Below are positions 36,790 to 46,159 of a DNA stretch of 64,000 bases, one piece after another; the stretch's first letter is position 1; every line of letters starts with the position of its first letter. The position numbers and the translations under genes were made by a program. Source of the stretch: Pseudomonas sp. R4-35-07 (lineage in GTDB: Bacteria > Pseudomonadota > Gammaproteobacteria > Pseudomonadales > Pseudomonadaceae); contig NZ_CP027732.1 in the NCBI RefSeq assembly GCF_003852235.1, forward strand, positions 3,224,001 through 3,288,000, in the 5' to 3' direction. The notes beneath the pieces are model-generated. The model saw only the letters and a list, made by a program, of their open reading frames with translations. It made no database searches and had not been told where the DNA came from.

Positions 36790-37659
36790 TCAAATAGACG
36801 ATTTTCGACGGTTGTACAGCCCGCCCAGCAAACCGGTCAGGCAACCGATAACCAAGCCGCCCACGTGGGCCGCGTTGGCGATTTCGCCGAAGCCGATCAT
36901 CGAGACCAGCCCCGACAGGCAGAGCACCAGCCACACCAGCATCATCACCAGCACCCCACGGGGCAGGCGATACGCCGGGTTGGGCGAGAGTAGTTGAAAG
37001 ATCCAGCAATGCCCCAGCAGGCCATACAACACGCCGGACAAACCGCCAAACAGGCCCGGGCCGCCGTACGCATACTGCGCGTAATTGGAGACCAGGCTGA
37101 ACAACAGGGTCAGGCCCAGCAGGTTGATGCTGCCCTGGCGCGCTTCGATGCGCCGGCCCAGCTCCCAGTACCACATGCCATTCATGGCCAGGTGCAGGAT
37201 GCCGAAGTGAATCAGCATTGGCGTGACCAACCGCCACCACTGCCCGGACGCCAGGCTGTCGGCCAGCGGCGTGAACTGGATGTATTCGCCCAGCACCCGG
37301 AACGGCAGGAAGGTCAGCCAGGCCATGGTCTGCAGGTTTTCGCCAAGCAGCGTCACCGCACCGACGATGAGGCTGGCCAACAGCACCAGCGCCGTGACCG
37401 GGCTATGGCGTACCTGCTGGACAAACCCTGGCCGCGCCACGGGCGCCTGTTCGGGAATGTCCAGTTGCTGGTCCGGGTCACCGGCGGGAAAGCGTTGGTA
37501 CAACACGCGCACATCGTCGCTGATGCTCTCGGGCACCCACAGCACTTGTTCGCCGGCTTCCTCGCTGACGCGATGAGGCACCTGCATGCGTTGCAGCAAC
37601 TTGACGAAACCGCCCAGGTCGACGCTCAGGGGCAGGCGCAATACAGCCACGGTACTCAT
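36790..37659 (-). CDS. glpG: Rhomboid intramembrane serine protease (GlpG-like)
   Basis: 289 residues: an N-terminal cytoplasmic domain of ~85 residues, then six hydrophobic segments. The catalytic dyad is present: Ser in GLSGVLYG (TM4) and His in NAAHVGGLV (TM6); the HLAMNGMWYWELG segment supplies the His and Asn of the oxyanion site. Cleaves single-pass membrane proteins within the membrane; targets unknown. Its ATG overlaps the stop of the phosphatase gene (ATGA), so the two are coupled. Confidence 0.9.
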   Translation of the reverse strand: MSTVAVLRLPLSVDLGGFVKLLQRMQVPHRVSEEAGEQVLWVPESISDDVRVLYQRFPAGDPDQQLDIPEQAPVARPGFVQQVRHSPVTALVLLASLIVGAVTLLGENLQTMAWLTFLPFRVLGEYIQFTPLADSLASGQWWRLVTPMLIHFGILHLAMNGMWYWELGRRIEARQGSINLLGLTLLFSLVSNYAQYAYGGPGLFGGLSGVLYGLLGHCWIFQLLSPNPAYRLPRGVLVMMLVWLVLCLSGLVSMIGFGEIANAAHVGGLVIGCLTGLLGGLYNRRKSSI

Positions 37660-38627
37660 TGACTAACCTCAGGTCGCTCAACGTCGACCCAGACGAATTT
37701 ATGCGGATCCAGTTGGGTTTCCTGGTCCAGGCGATACGCCACCAGCTTGCCGTACAGCACCGCGCTGTAGTCCAGGCAGGCCAGATTCGGGCGGATCGGT
37801 GCCGGTTTGCCGCTGCGCCAGTAATGGCCGACGAACAACAGCGGCTCGTCGACGCCATAGCGCAGCAGGGAATTTTTTTCAGTGGAGGACAATGGCGTGC
37901 GCGCCACCGGCTCGGGCAAGGCATCGGGCTGGAACACGATGTCGCCGTAGGTCTTCGGGTCGTCTTCCCAGAATTTGGTGCGAAAGAACGAGCGCGTCAG
38001 GCCATCGCCACCGGTCAGGGTGAGGCCGTGGGGCAGGCGCATGTCGGTGCCGCGCAACAGGCGATCGAACGCGTTGCAGGCAAAACTGCCCGGTACGGCG
38101 GCGGCCTGCAGGAAGTGCTGGTCGATGCAGCCGTCCGGGAACGTGGCGCGCAGCGGCTGGATGAACCCCTCATCCCAGCACGCATGCACCACTCGGAAAC
38201 GCCCGGCGTCGACAAACAGCGGCATGTCGTAGAACCAGCCGAGGAAGTCGTGCCAGTCGGCCGGGTGCTGTTCGAACTGGGTCAGGGTTTCCTGGATCAG
38301 CCGCGCATGGCGCGGGGTGTGCTCGCGCACGAACTGCCTGCCACTGCCCGGCGGTGCCGGCGTGGTCCAACCCAGCGCATTGAACTCATGGTTGCCCATG
38401 ATGCACAGCGCCTGACCGGCCTCGGTCATGTCGTGGACGATATGCAGCGCTTCGCGAATGCGCGGGCCACGGTCGATGATATCGCCGAGAAACACCGCCA
38501 TGCGCGACGGGTGGCGCCAGGTGCCGCCCTGCTTGTGGTAACCCATCTGGTCGAGCAAGTGCTCCAGCGTGTGGGCGCAACCGTGCACGTCACCAATCAG
38601 GTCGTAGCTACGCGCGGGATCGAGCAT
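37656..38627 (-). CDS. Metallophosphatase (PP2A/ApaH-like)
   Basis: 323 residues from ATG 38627, which overlaps the nadK stop (ATGA). Metallophosphoesterase motifs in order: GDVHGC near the N-terminus, GDIIDRGP, GNHEFNALG and the distal FVGHYW, binding two metals. The relatives are bis(5'-nucleosyl)tetraphosphatases and protein phosphatases of the PPP family; substrate here is not settled. Second gene of the nadK operon, with a possible link to nucleotide metabolism. Confidence 0.82.
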   Translation of the reverse strand: MLDPARSYDLIGDVHGCAHTLEHLLDQMGYHKQGGTWRHPSRMAVFLGDIIDRGPRIREALHIVHDMTEAGQALCIMGNHEFNALGWTTPAPPGSGRQFVREHTPRHARLIQETLTQFEQHPADWHDFLGWFYDMPLFVDAGRFRVVHACWDEGFIQPLRATFPDGCIDQHFLQAAAVPGSFACNAFDRLLRGTDMRLPHGLTLTGGDGLTRSFFRTKFWEDDPKTYGDIVFQPDALPEPVARTPLSSTEKNSLLRYGVDEPLLFVGHYWRSGKPAPIRPNLACLDYSAVLYGKLVAYRLDQETQLDPHKFVWVDVERPEVSQ

Positions 38628-39517
38628 CAGTCGCCTCCACCCCCCAAGCGGCTGCCCCAGCCCAGCTTGGTGCGGCACACTTCGTAGTAGTTGTGGTCCA
38701 GCGGGTGGATCAAGCGCAACTTCTGTGCCTTCTTGCTCACGGTGATGGTGTCGCCGGGAGCGCAGGTGAAATGGTTCTGCCCGTCGCAGGACACTTGTGG
38801 GTAGATTTGCATATCTTTGGACACCACGATCTTCAGCTCACTGTTGCCATCGACCACAATCGGTCGACTCGACAACATATGGGGGTACATCGGCACGATC
38901 ACAATGGCATCGAGCTTGGGGTGCATGATCGGGCCACCGGCCGACAGCGCGTACGCGGTCGAGCCGGTCGGCGTGGCGACGATCAGGCCGTCGGCCTTCT
39001 GGCTGCACACGAACTGGCCGTCGATATACAGCTCGAACTCGATCATCCGCGTGGATTTGCCCGGATGCAGCACCACGTCATTGAGCGCATCGCCCTGGCC
39101 GATGGCTTCGCCGTGGCGGCGCACTTCGGCCTGCAGCAGGAAGCGGTTTTCCACCAAGTAATGGCCGTCGAGCACCTTGGCCACTTCGACTTCCAGCTCA
39201 TCCGGACGGATATCGGTGAGAAACCCCAGGCTGCCACGGTTGATCCCCAGCACCGGCACGTTATGCCGTGCCAGCGCCCGGGCTGCGCCGAGCAGGCTGC
39301 CGTCGCCGCCGACCACAATGACCATGTCGCACACTTCGCCGAGCATTTTGCGCGAAGAAGTCTGCAGGCCGTGGCCCGGCAGGATTTCGCCGATGGTGTC
39401 TTCGAGGATCACATGCAGGTGGCGTTCCAGCAGGAATTTTTTCAGCCGGCGGACGGTGTCCAACACCTGGGTACTGCCCAGGCGACCGATAATGCCGATA
39501 TTGCGAAATTGCTCCAT
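38627..39517 (-). CDS. nadK: NAD kinase
   Basis: 296 residues from ATG 39517, preceded by AGGAG. Signature motifs: GGDGSLL (catalytic Asp), [10 protein letters not shown] and [15 protein letters not shown]. It phosphorylates NAD to NADP with ATP, the only route to NADP. Length and sequence match the Pseudomonas enzyme. It is the first gene of a tight minus-strand operon (nadK, phosphatase, rhomboid, DUF1315, DUF2797, pepN) with stop/start overlaps at three junctions. About 170 bp separate it from the divergent DUF1853 gene. Confidence 0.96.
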   Translation of the reverse strand: MEQFRNIGIIGRLGSTQVLDTVRRLKKFLLERHLHVILEDTIGEILPGHGLQTSSRKMLGEVCDMVIVVGGDGSLLGAARALARHNVPVLGINRGSLGFLTDIRPDELEVEVAKVLDGHYLVENRFLLQAEVRRHGEAIGQGDALNDVVLHPGKSTRMIEFELYIDGQFVCSQKADGLIVATPTGSTAYALSAGGPIMHPKLDAIVIVPMYPHMLSSRPIVVDGNSELKIVVSKDMQIYPQVSCDGQNHFTCAPGDTITVSKKAQKLRLIHPLDHNYYEVCRTKLGWGSRLGGGGD

Positions 39518-39684
39518 GGGGCTCCTGCGGGCATAGGGGTGTGGCAAAAAGAAAGGATTATGGGCGAAAGGCCGGCTCAGGCAAAATCCTTTGTCGCCGC
39601 CCAGCCTTGATGACAATGGTTCTCAGGCGGTTCCCAGGCGGTTCTCAGCCACCTGCACGCAACTTAAGAGGCTATGCTCGCACC

Positions 39685-40632
39685 ATGACTCTGTTCCCCG
39701 ACTTGCACGCCCTGCCCCGCCAACTGCGACACCCCGAAGTGCGCGACCTGGCGTGGGTGATGCTGGCGCCACCGATGCTCGCACACACGCCTTGGCCGCA
39801 GCGCCATCCGCTGGCTGGCAGTGACTGGGTACAGGCGCCGCAGTTGCTCGAAGCCTGGTTGCGTGCGCTCGATCAGGACAGCAGCGCGCTGCAGCAATGG
39901 CTGAGCCTGGCGCGCACCCGGCGTCTGGGCCTTTATTATGAGCGCCTGTGGCAGTTTGCCGTGCAACATGCGCCGGGGGTGGAGCTGCTGGCGGCCAACC
40001 TGCCGATCCGCCGCGCCGGGCACACCCTGGGCGAGCTGGACATGCTGCTGCGCGACCGCGATGGCGTGCATCACTTGGAACTGGCGATCAAGCTGTATCT
40101 GGGCCCGCAGGCTGGCAACGGCCGCGACACGGCGCAGTGGCTGGGGCCGGGTTGCCATGACCGGCTCGACCGCAAACTGGCGCACCTGGCCCAGCATCAA
40201 CTGCCGATTTCGGCGCGCGCGGAAAGCCGTGAAGCGTTGGCGGCGCTGGATATCCAGCAGTTCGATGCGCACCTGTGGCTGGGTGGATATCTGCTGTATC
40301 CGTGGCCGGGCCAGGCCGAATCACCCCATGGCGCCCATCCGCAGCATTTGCGTGGGCGGTGGTTGCATCAGCGCGATTGGCCGGACTTTGTCAGCGCGAG
40401 CGCGGCAGGTCGCTGGCAACCCCTGCCCCGGCATGCCTGGCTGGCGCCGGCGCATTACCCGGCAAGCGAGGTGTGGAGCGAGGAACAGATGCAGGGCTGG
40501 CTGGCAGACCTGGACCCGATGGCGCCGGCGCAGTTGCTGGTGCGGCTGGTGCAGAAGGGTGAGGATTGGGAGGAAGCCGAGCGCTTGTTTCTGGTGGCGG
40601 ATCTTTGGCCGAATGTGCCGGGGGCTGGCTGA
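39685..40632 (+). CDS. DUF1853 family protein
   Basis: 315 residues from ATG 39685; the upstream in-frame extension overlaps the nadK promoter region and has no ribosome site. No signal peptide or membrane segment. The family is uncharacterised. A segment around residues 115-140, GELDMLLRD followed by [12 protein letters not shown], has the spacing and chemistry of the PD-(D/E)xK nuclease core (Glu, Asp, then Glu-x-Lys). That would suggest nucleic-acid cleavage or repair, by inference only. Divergent from nadK, followed by a REPIN. Confidence 0.75.
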   Translation: MTLFPDLHALPRQLRHPEVRDLAWVMLAPPMLAHTPWPQRHPLAGSDWVQAPQLLEAWLRALDQDSSALQQWLSLARTRRLGLYYERLWQFAVQHAPGVELLAANLPIRRAGHTLGELDMLLRDRDGVHHLELAIKLYLGPQAGNGRDTAQWLGPGCHDRLDRKLAHLAQHQLPISARAESREALAALDIQQFDAHLWLGGYLLYPWPGQAESPHGAHPQHLRGRWLHQRDWPDFVSASAAGRWQPLPRHAWLAPAHYPASEVWSEEQMQGWLADLDPMAPAQLLVRLVQKGEDWEEAERLFLVADLWPNVPGAG

Positions 40633-40654
40633 TAAATCTGTGCTGTATTGGAGA

Positions 40655-40729
40655 CCGCTATCGGGAGCAAGCCCCCTCCCACAGGGGAATGCATTCCAAA
40701 TGTGGGAGGGGGCTTGCCCCCGATGGCGG
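40655..40729. repeat. REPIN in the reverse arrangement
   Basis: Here the two REP units are tail-to-tail (CCGCTATCGGGAGCAAGCCC ... GGGCTTGCCCCCGATGGCGG) with only ~17 bp between them, containing GGAATGCATTCC, itself a 12-bp palindrome. Located between convergent DUF1853 and chlD-like genes. Confidence 0.85.
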
Positions 40730-40740
40730 CTGGCCAGGCA

Positions 40741-41472
40741 CTACACATCATCGATATGCCGATAATCCAGCTGCAACCCGATAGCCAGCTCTCGCGCCCG
40801 CCCCAGCCTGATCGGCCCGCGTTCGATATCCACCAGCATCCCCGGACACTCCAACAGCGGCAACCCATCGATCGCCTTGAGCCGCCCATCGGTCATCACC
40901 AGCACCCGCTGCTGCTCCGCCGGGTAACGCTTACGCCGCGCCACCAACCAATGGGCCGCCTCGCTCAAGGCTGCCAGCAACGGCGTACCGCCACCGGCGC
41001 CTAGCTGTTCCAGCCAATCCGCCAAGCCTTTCGAGGCCTTCAAGCCCTGCACCTGCCACTGCGGCGATTGCCCGCTGGCGGTCAACAACGCCAGGCGCGC
41101 CCGTTGCCGGTAGGCGTCATCGAACAGCTGCGCCAACAGGCCCTTGGCATCGCTCAACGCCCGGTACCGTCGGGTGGAGGCCGAGGCGTCGACAATCACC
41201 AGCCACAGCTCATGGGCCGAACGGTTGCGCACCTGCCAGCGCACATCTTCATGGCATTGCGGCCTGCCACCGAGCAAGGTGCCCGGCCAATCGATCTGGC
41301 CCTGCCCTGCGCTGCGCGCCTTGCCCTGCTTGCCATTGTCCAGTCGCCCCGCCTTGGGCCGGGCATCCGCCCCCGCGTCAGGTCGGGGGCGAATGCCTAG
41401 GGCTTTTTTGGCCAGGTGGGCACATCGCGACGGGAACCGGTGGTCAGGGCCGGCGCAGGCATGTCGCCCCAT
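40741..41472 (-). CDS. VWA-domain protein, ChlD-type chelatase subunit
   Basis: Up to 243 residues; the only in-frame ATG is at 41472, 75 bp inside the upstream AAA gene, and no start with a ribosome site was found nearer, so the true start is uncertain. The VWA domain begins near residue 90 with the MIDAS motif VIVDASAST, followed by GGGTPLLAAL and VLVMTDGR. In magnesium and cobalt chelatases a VWA (ChlD/CobT) subunit pairs with an AAA (ChlI/CobS) subunit to drive metal insertion. Position after the AAA gene and cobN makes it part of an aerobic cobaltochelatase. Confidence 0.8.
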   Translation of the reverse strand: MGRHACAGPDHRFPSRCAHLAKKALGIRPRPDAGADARPKAGRLDNGKQGKARSAGQGQIDWPGTLLGGRPQCHEDVRWQVRNRSAHELWLVIVDASASTRRYRALSDAKGLLAQLFDDAYRQRARLALLTASGQSPQWQVQGLKASKGLADWLEQLGAGGGTPLLAALSEAAHWLVARRKRYPAEQQRVLVMTDGRLKAIDGLPLLECPGMLVDIERGPIRLGRARELAIGLQLDYRHIDDV

Positions 41473-42395
41473 TGGCCTTGGCCCGGCGAGGTATCCGAGG
41501 GTTGCGGCGACTGCCCTGGATTCGGCGGGCTGGCCGGTGGCGACTGTTCCTGGCGCCGGTGACGCAAGGCAAATTCCGCAACCGCTTCAATGTCTTCTTC
41601 GGCAATCCTGTCAGCGCCCCGCCACGCGGCATGAGCGCGGGCGCCCCGCAGCCAGACCAGGTCGGCGCGCAAACCGTCGACGCCTGCGGCAAAGCAGCGT
41701 TCGGTAATCTGCGCCAAGGCGTGATCATCCAGCTCAATACCGTCCAGCCGCGCCCGCGCCTGGGTGCAACGCTCGCGCAGCGCCGCCTGCGGCGCATTCC
41801 ACTGCTGACAGAACGCAGCGGGATCACGGTCGAAATCCAGGCGACGACGAATAATCTGCCCTCGCTCGGTGGGCAGCGTTTGCCCGCTCAACGCCACGTT
41901 GAAACCAAAGCGGTCGAGGAGCTGTGGGCGCAACTCCCCCTCCTCCGGGTTCATCGTGCCGATCAGCACAAACCGCGCCGAGTGGCGATGGGAGATGCCG
42001 TCACGCTCGATCAGATTGGTGCCGCTGGCGGCCACGTCCAACAACAGATCGACCAAGTGATCGGGCAACAGGTTGACTTCATCGACATACAACACGCCGC
42101 CATCGGCCTTGGCCAGCACGCCGGGGGAAAACTGTGCGCGGCCCTCGCCGAGCGCGGCGTCCAGGTCCAGGGTGCCCACCAGGCGCTCCTCGGTCGCGCC
42201 CAGGGGCAAGGTGACGAACTGCCCACTGGCGAGCAGGTCTGCCAGGCCACGGGCCAGGGTGGACTTGGCCATGCCGCGCGGGCCTTCGATCAGCACGCCG
42301 CCGATTTGAGGATCGATCGCGGTCAAGCACAGCGCCAGTTTCAGCGCGTCGGCACCGACCACGGCGGCCAGCGGAAAATGCGGAATATCGGTCAT
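41397..42395 (-). CDS. AAA ATPase, ChlI-type chelatase subunit
   Basis: 332 residues: Walker A GPRGMAKST near residue 40, Walker B GGVLYVDEVNLLP, sensor-1 VLIGTMNPEEGELRPQLLDRFG, and the ChlI-like insert. A Pro/Gly/Gln-rich tail of ~45 residues follows. It supplies ATP-driven force for metal insertion. Its ATG overlaps the cobN stop (ATGA), so it belongs to the cobalt chelatase operon; the AAA and VWA pair here is of the ChlI/ChlD kind, as I recall for P. aeruginosa, instead of CobS/CobT of alpha-proteobacteria. Its name as cobaltochelatase part is inferred from context. Confidence 0.85.
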   Translation of the reverse strand: MTDIPHFPLAAVVGADALKLALCLTAIDPQIGGVLIEGPRGMAKSTLARGLADLLASGQFVTLPLGATEERLVGTLDLDAALGEGRAQFSPGVLAKADGGVLYVDEVNLLPDHLVDLLLDVAASGTNLIERDGISHRHSARFVLIGTMNPEEGELRPQLLDRFGFNVALSGQTLPTERGQIIRRRLDFDRDPAAFCQQWNAPQAALRERCTQARARLDGIELDDHALAQITERCFAAGVDGLRADLVWLRGARAHAAWRGADRIAEEDIEAVAEFALRHRRQEQSPPASPPNPGQSPQPSDTSPGQGQWGDMPAPALTTGSRRDVPTWPKKP

Positions 42396-45300
42396 CAGCG
42401 GTCTTCTTCTATATCCAGCAACAGGTTTTCCAATGCTTCGCGGTAGGCGCCCGGCGCTTGCCAGAGGCCGCGCTGCTGGGCTTCGAGCAGACGCTCGGCC
42501 ATGTCGCGCAGGGCGTCGGGGTTGTGTTGTTGCACAAAGGCACGGGTGTCTGGGTCGAGCAGATAGGCGTCGGCGAGCAACGCGTACTGGTGGTCGTCGA
42601 TCAGCGCCGTGGTGGCGTCGAAGGCGAACAGGTTGTCCACGGTCGCGGCCATTTCAAACGCGCCTTTATAGCCGTGACGCTTCACGCCCTCGATCCACTT
42701 CGGGTTGGCCGCGCGGGAACGAATGACTCGGTTGAGCTCTTCCTTCAAGGTGCGGATCTTCGGCAGGTCCGGCTGACTGTGGTCGCCATGGTAGCTGGCG
42801 GATTTGGCGCCGCTCAGGGTTTCCACAGCGGCGAGCATGCCGCCCTGGAATTGATAGTAATCGTTGGAGTCGAGCACATCGTGTTCACGGTTGTCCTGGT
42901 TCTGCAACACCGCCTGCACCTGGCCCAAGCGCTGGGCGAACTGCTCGCGGGCAGCGGTGCCTTCGTCAGCGCCGCCATAGGCGTAGCCGCCCCAGTTCAG
43001 GTAGACCTCGGCCAGGTCCTCGCGGCTTTGCCACAGGCGGCCGTCAATCGCACCCTGCACGCCCGCGCCATAGGCCCCCGGCTTGGCGCCGAAAATGCGC
43101 CAGCCGGCCTGTTTCGCCGCAGCCTCTTCATCCAGGCCCGATTCGCGCAAGGCCTGGCGCTCACTGCGCACCTTGGCGGCCAGCGGGTTCATGTCGTCCG
43201 GCTCGTCCAGGGCGGCGACCGCTTGCACCGCCGCATCGAACAGGCGGATCAGGTTGGCGAACGCATCGCGAAAGAAGCCGGACACCCGCAACGTCACGTC
43301 GACGCGGGGACGATCCAACAGGCTGATCGGCAGGATCTCGAAGTCATCCACGCGCTGGCTGCCGGTGGCCCAGACCGGTCGCACGCCCATCAGCGCCATG
43401 GCCTGGGCGATATCGTCGCCGCCGGTGCGCATGGTGGCCGTGCCCCACACCGACAGGCCCAGCTGGCGCAGATGGTCGCCGTGGTCCTGCAGATGCCGTT
43501 CGAGCAGCAGGTTGGCCGACTGGAACCCAATGCGCCAGGCCGTGGTGGTCGGCAGGTTGCGCACGTCCACCGTGAAGAAATTGCGCCCGGTGGGCAGCAC
43601 ATCCAGGCGCCCGCGGCTCGGCGCGCCGCTGGGGCCGGCCGGCACGAAGCGACCGCTCAAGGCGTCCAGCAGGCCGCGCATTTCGGCCGGGCCGCAGGCA
43701 TCCAGACGCGGCGCCACGACCACGCGCAGGCTTTCGACAACAGCCTTCACGTCCTCCCAGCCAGGTTCCTCCAACTCTTCCAGCGGCCCTTCCAGCACCT
43801 GCTCGATCAAGCGCGCCGCGTACAGCTCCAGACGCTCGCGGGTGTCGCCGGCGGTGCGCCATACCTGCGCGTCGAGGTCGCGCAACACCTCGGGCCGACG
43901 CCCGGTCCACGGCTCGGCGAGCGCGCAGTCCAGGGGGTCGAAGCCCAGGCCGAACGCCTTGGCCAGCACCCGTAACAGGCTCGATTGCGCGCCACGGCCA
44001 TCGCCCCGGGGGATGCGCAACAAGGCCAGCAAGGTATCGATGCGCAAGCGCCCTGCTGGCGACTCGCCAAAGATGTGCAGGCCGTCGCGGATCTGGGATT
44101 CCTTCAAGTCACACAGGTAGGTGTCCAGGCGCGGCAACCAACTGTCGGCATCCGCATTGCCGTCCAGCTCAAGCTCCTCGTCGATATGGGTTTCGCGCAC
44201 CAGCTTGAGAATGTCTTTCTGCAGTTCCAGCGCGCGCCGTGGGTCGAGCAACTGCGCTTCATAATATTCGTCGGCCAGCAGCTCCAGGTTGCGCAGCGGG
44301 CCGTAGGTTTCGGCGCGGGTCAGGGGCGGCATCAAATGGTCGATGATCACCGCCTGGGTGCGACGTTTGGCCTGGGCGCCCTCACCGGGATCGTTGACGA
44401 TAAACGGGTAGATATTCGGCAGCGGGCCGAGCAGCACGTCCGGCCAGCAGGTTTGCGACAGGCCCACGCCCTTGCCCGGCAGCCATTCGAGGTTGCCGTG
44501 CTTGCCCACGTGAATCAGCGCATGGGCGCCGTAGGTATGGCGCAGCCAGAAATAAAACGCCAGATAGCCGTGGGGCGGCACCAGGTCGGGGTCGTGATAC
44601 ACCGCACTCGGGTCGACCTGGTAACCGCGCGCGGGCTGGATGCCGACGAAGGTTTGATCCAGGCGCAGGCCGGCGATCATCAGGCGACCGTTGCGGCACA
44701 TCGGGTCCTGATGGGGCGCGCCCCAGCGCTCCAGCACCGCCTGGCGATTGGCTTCGGGCAGGCGTTGGAACATCGCCGCGTAGTCGTCCAGCGCAAGGCT
44801 CTGATGACACGGGCGCAGGTCGAGGCTGTCGAGGTCGTTGGTGACGCCGCCCAGCAACGCATGGATCAAGGCCGTGCCGCTGTCCGGCAAGGTGGCAGGC
44901 ACCGGATACCCTTCGGCGTGCAGCGCGCGCAGGATATTCAGCGCCGCCGCCGGCGTATCCAGGCCCACGCCGTTGCCGATACGGCCGTCGCGGGTTGGAT
45001 AATTGGCCAGGATCAAGGCCACGCGCTTGTGCTCATTCGGCACCCGCGCCAGCTCGACCCAGCGTCGCGCCAGTTCGGCGACAAAGTCCATGCGTTCAGG
45101 CGCGGCGCGGTAGCACACCACGTCCGACTGGCTGCGCTCACTGCGCCAGGCCAGGTCCTTGAAGCTGATCGGCCGGCTGATGATGCGCCCGTCCAGCTCC
45201 GGCAAGGCGATGTGCATCGCCAGGTCGCGAGGGCCCAGGCCTTGTTCACTGGCCTGCCAGCCGGGCTGGTTGTCCTGGGCGCAGATCGCCTGGATCACCG

Positions 45301-46156
45301 GGATATTGCGGCGAAACGGGCGCAGATGCGGCGCTTCGGGGCTCGATTGAGCAAAGCCGGTGGTGTTGAGGATTACCGCCGCCTGCACCTCATCCAACAG
45401 GTCTTCGACCACCGCCAGGCAACCGGGCTCTTTCAGACTGGCGACTGCGATCGGTAAGGGGTTGAGGCCCGCCGCCTGCAGGCGCTGGCAGAACACATCG
45501 ATAAACCCGGTATTGGCGGCCTGCAAGTGCGAGCGGTAGAACAGCACCGCCGCCACCGGAAAATCAGCGTGCCACTGCGCCTGCCAATCGGTCAGGTGGG
45601 CGTTGGCGGTATGCGGGTGGTAGATCGAGGTGCGCGGCAAGCTCTGCGGCTCAGCCCAGGCATAGTCGCGCCCCAGATAGCCGGTGGCCAGGCAGCGAAA
45701 AAAATTCAGCGCGTTACCCAGGCCACCCTGGCGCAGGAACTGCCACAGCCGGTCACGCTCGGGCGCCTCCACGGTGCTCAAGCCGCTGAGTTCCGGGTCT
45801 GGGCGATCATCCCCCGGTACCAGGATCAGCGTGACGCCACGCTCCGCCAACGCCACCAGACGCTCGACGCCATAGCGCCAGTAACCGATGCCGCCATGCA
45901 GCGAAATCAGGATGACCTTGGCGTGGCGCAGCACGTCATCGACGTACAGGTCGACCGAGGCATGGTTCTGCACCTGCATCGGGTTGGCCAGGCGCAGGCT
46001 GGGGTAATCCTCGGGCAACTGCCGGGCCGCCTCGGCAAGCAGCGCCAGGCTGGAATCGCCGCTGCACAGGATCACCAACTCGGCAGGGGTTTGGCCAAGG
46101 TCGGCGATGTTGTCGTCCGCGACGAAGCCACCGGGCTGGGTCCTGAGCAGGTGCAT
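42395..46156 (-). CDS. cobN: Cobaltochelatase subunit CobN
   Basis: 1253 residues, the usual size for CobN/BchH. This is the large catalytic subunit that inserts Co2+ into hydrogenobyrinic acid a,c-diamide in the aerobic B12 pathway. Family landmarks: LISLHGGIGYWRYGVERL near residue 90, HVGKHGNLEWLPGKGVGLS near the middle (the HxKHGxLEWLPGK motif of CobN/ChlH) and a C-terminal DNLFAFDATTALIDD. It is preceded by cobW (3 bp gap) and overlaps the AAA gene. It should be under the cobalamin riboswitch upstream of cobW. Confidence 0.96.
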   Translation of the reverse strand: MHLLRTQPGGFVADDNIADLGQTPAELVILCSGDSSLALLAEAARQLPEDYPSLRLANPMQVQNHASVDLYVDDVLRHAKVILISLHGGIGYWRYGVERLVALAERGVTLILVPGDDRPDPELSGLSTVEAPERDRLWQFLRQGGLGNALNFFRCLATGYLGRDYAWAEPQSLPRTSIYHPHTANAHLTDWQAQWHADFPVAAVLFYRSHLQAANTGFIDVFCQRLQAAGLNPLPIAVASLKEPGCLAVVEDLLDEVQAAVILNTTGFAQSSPEAPHLRPFRRNIPVIQAICAQDNQPGWQASEQGLGPRDLAMHIALPELDGRIISRPISFKDLAWRSERSQSDVVCYRAAPERMDFVAELARRWVELARVPNEHKRVALILANYPTRDGRIGNGVGLDTPAAALNILRALHAEGYPVPATLPDSGTALIHALLGGVTNDLDSLDLRPCHQSLALDDYAAMFQRLPEANRQAVLERWGAPHQDPMCRNGRLMIAGLRLDQTFVGIQPARGYQVDPSAVYHDPDLVPPHGYLAFYFWLRHTYGAHALIHVGKHGNLEWLPGKGVGLSQTCWPDVLLGPLPNIYPFIVNDPGEGAQAKRRTQAVIIDHLMPPLTRAETYGPLRNLELLADEYYEAQLLDPRRALELQKDILKLVRETHIDEELELDGNADADSWLPRLDTYLCDLKESQIRDGLHIFGESPAGRLRIDTLLALLRIPRGDGRGAQSSLLRVLAKAFGLGFDPLDCALAEPWTGRRPEVLRDLDAQVWRTAGDTRERLELYAARLIEQVLEGPLEELEEPGWEDVKAVVESLRVVVAPRLDACGPAEMRGLLDALSGRFVPAGPSGAPSRGRLDVLPTGRNFFTVDVRNLPTTTAWRIGFQSANLLLERHLQDHGDHLRQLGLSVWGTATMRTGGDDIAQAMALMGVRPVWATGSQRVDDFEILPISLLDRPRVDVTLRVSGFFRDAFANLIRLFDAAVQAVAALDEPDDMNPLAAKVRSERQALRESGLDEEAAAKQAGWRIFGAKPGAYGAGVQGAIDGRLWQSREDLAEVYLNWGGYAYGGADEGTAAREQFAQRLGQVQAVLQNQDNREHDVLDSNDYYQFQGGMLAAVETLSGAKSASYHGDHSQPDLPKIRTLKEELNRVIRSRAANPKWIEGVKRHGYKGAFEMAATVDNLFAFDATTALIDDHQYALLADAYLLDPDTRAFVQQHNPDALRDMAERLLEAQQRGLWQAPGAYREALENLLLDIEEDR

Positions 46157-46159
46157 GGG

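Noticed and set aside
36776..37240. Upstream extension of the DUF1315 frame to 241 residues
   Set aside because: The extension lies entirely within the rhomboid gene in another frame, and ATG 36775 has a good ribosome site.
42458..45457. Long plus-strand frames (about 500 residues each) across cobN
   Set aside because: High-GC antisense frames to cobN with biased composition and no recognisable motif.
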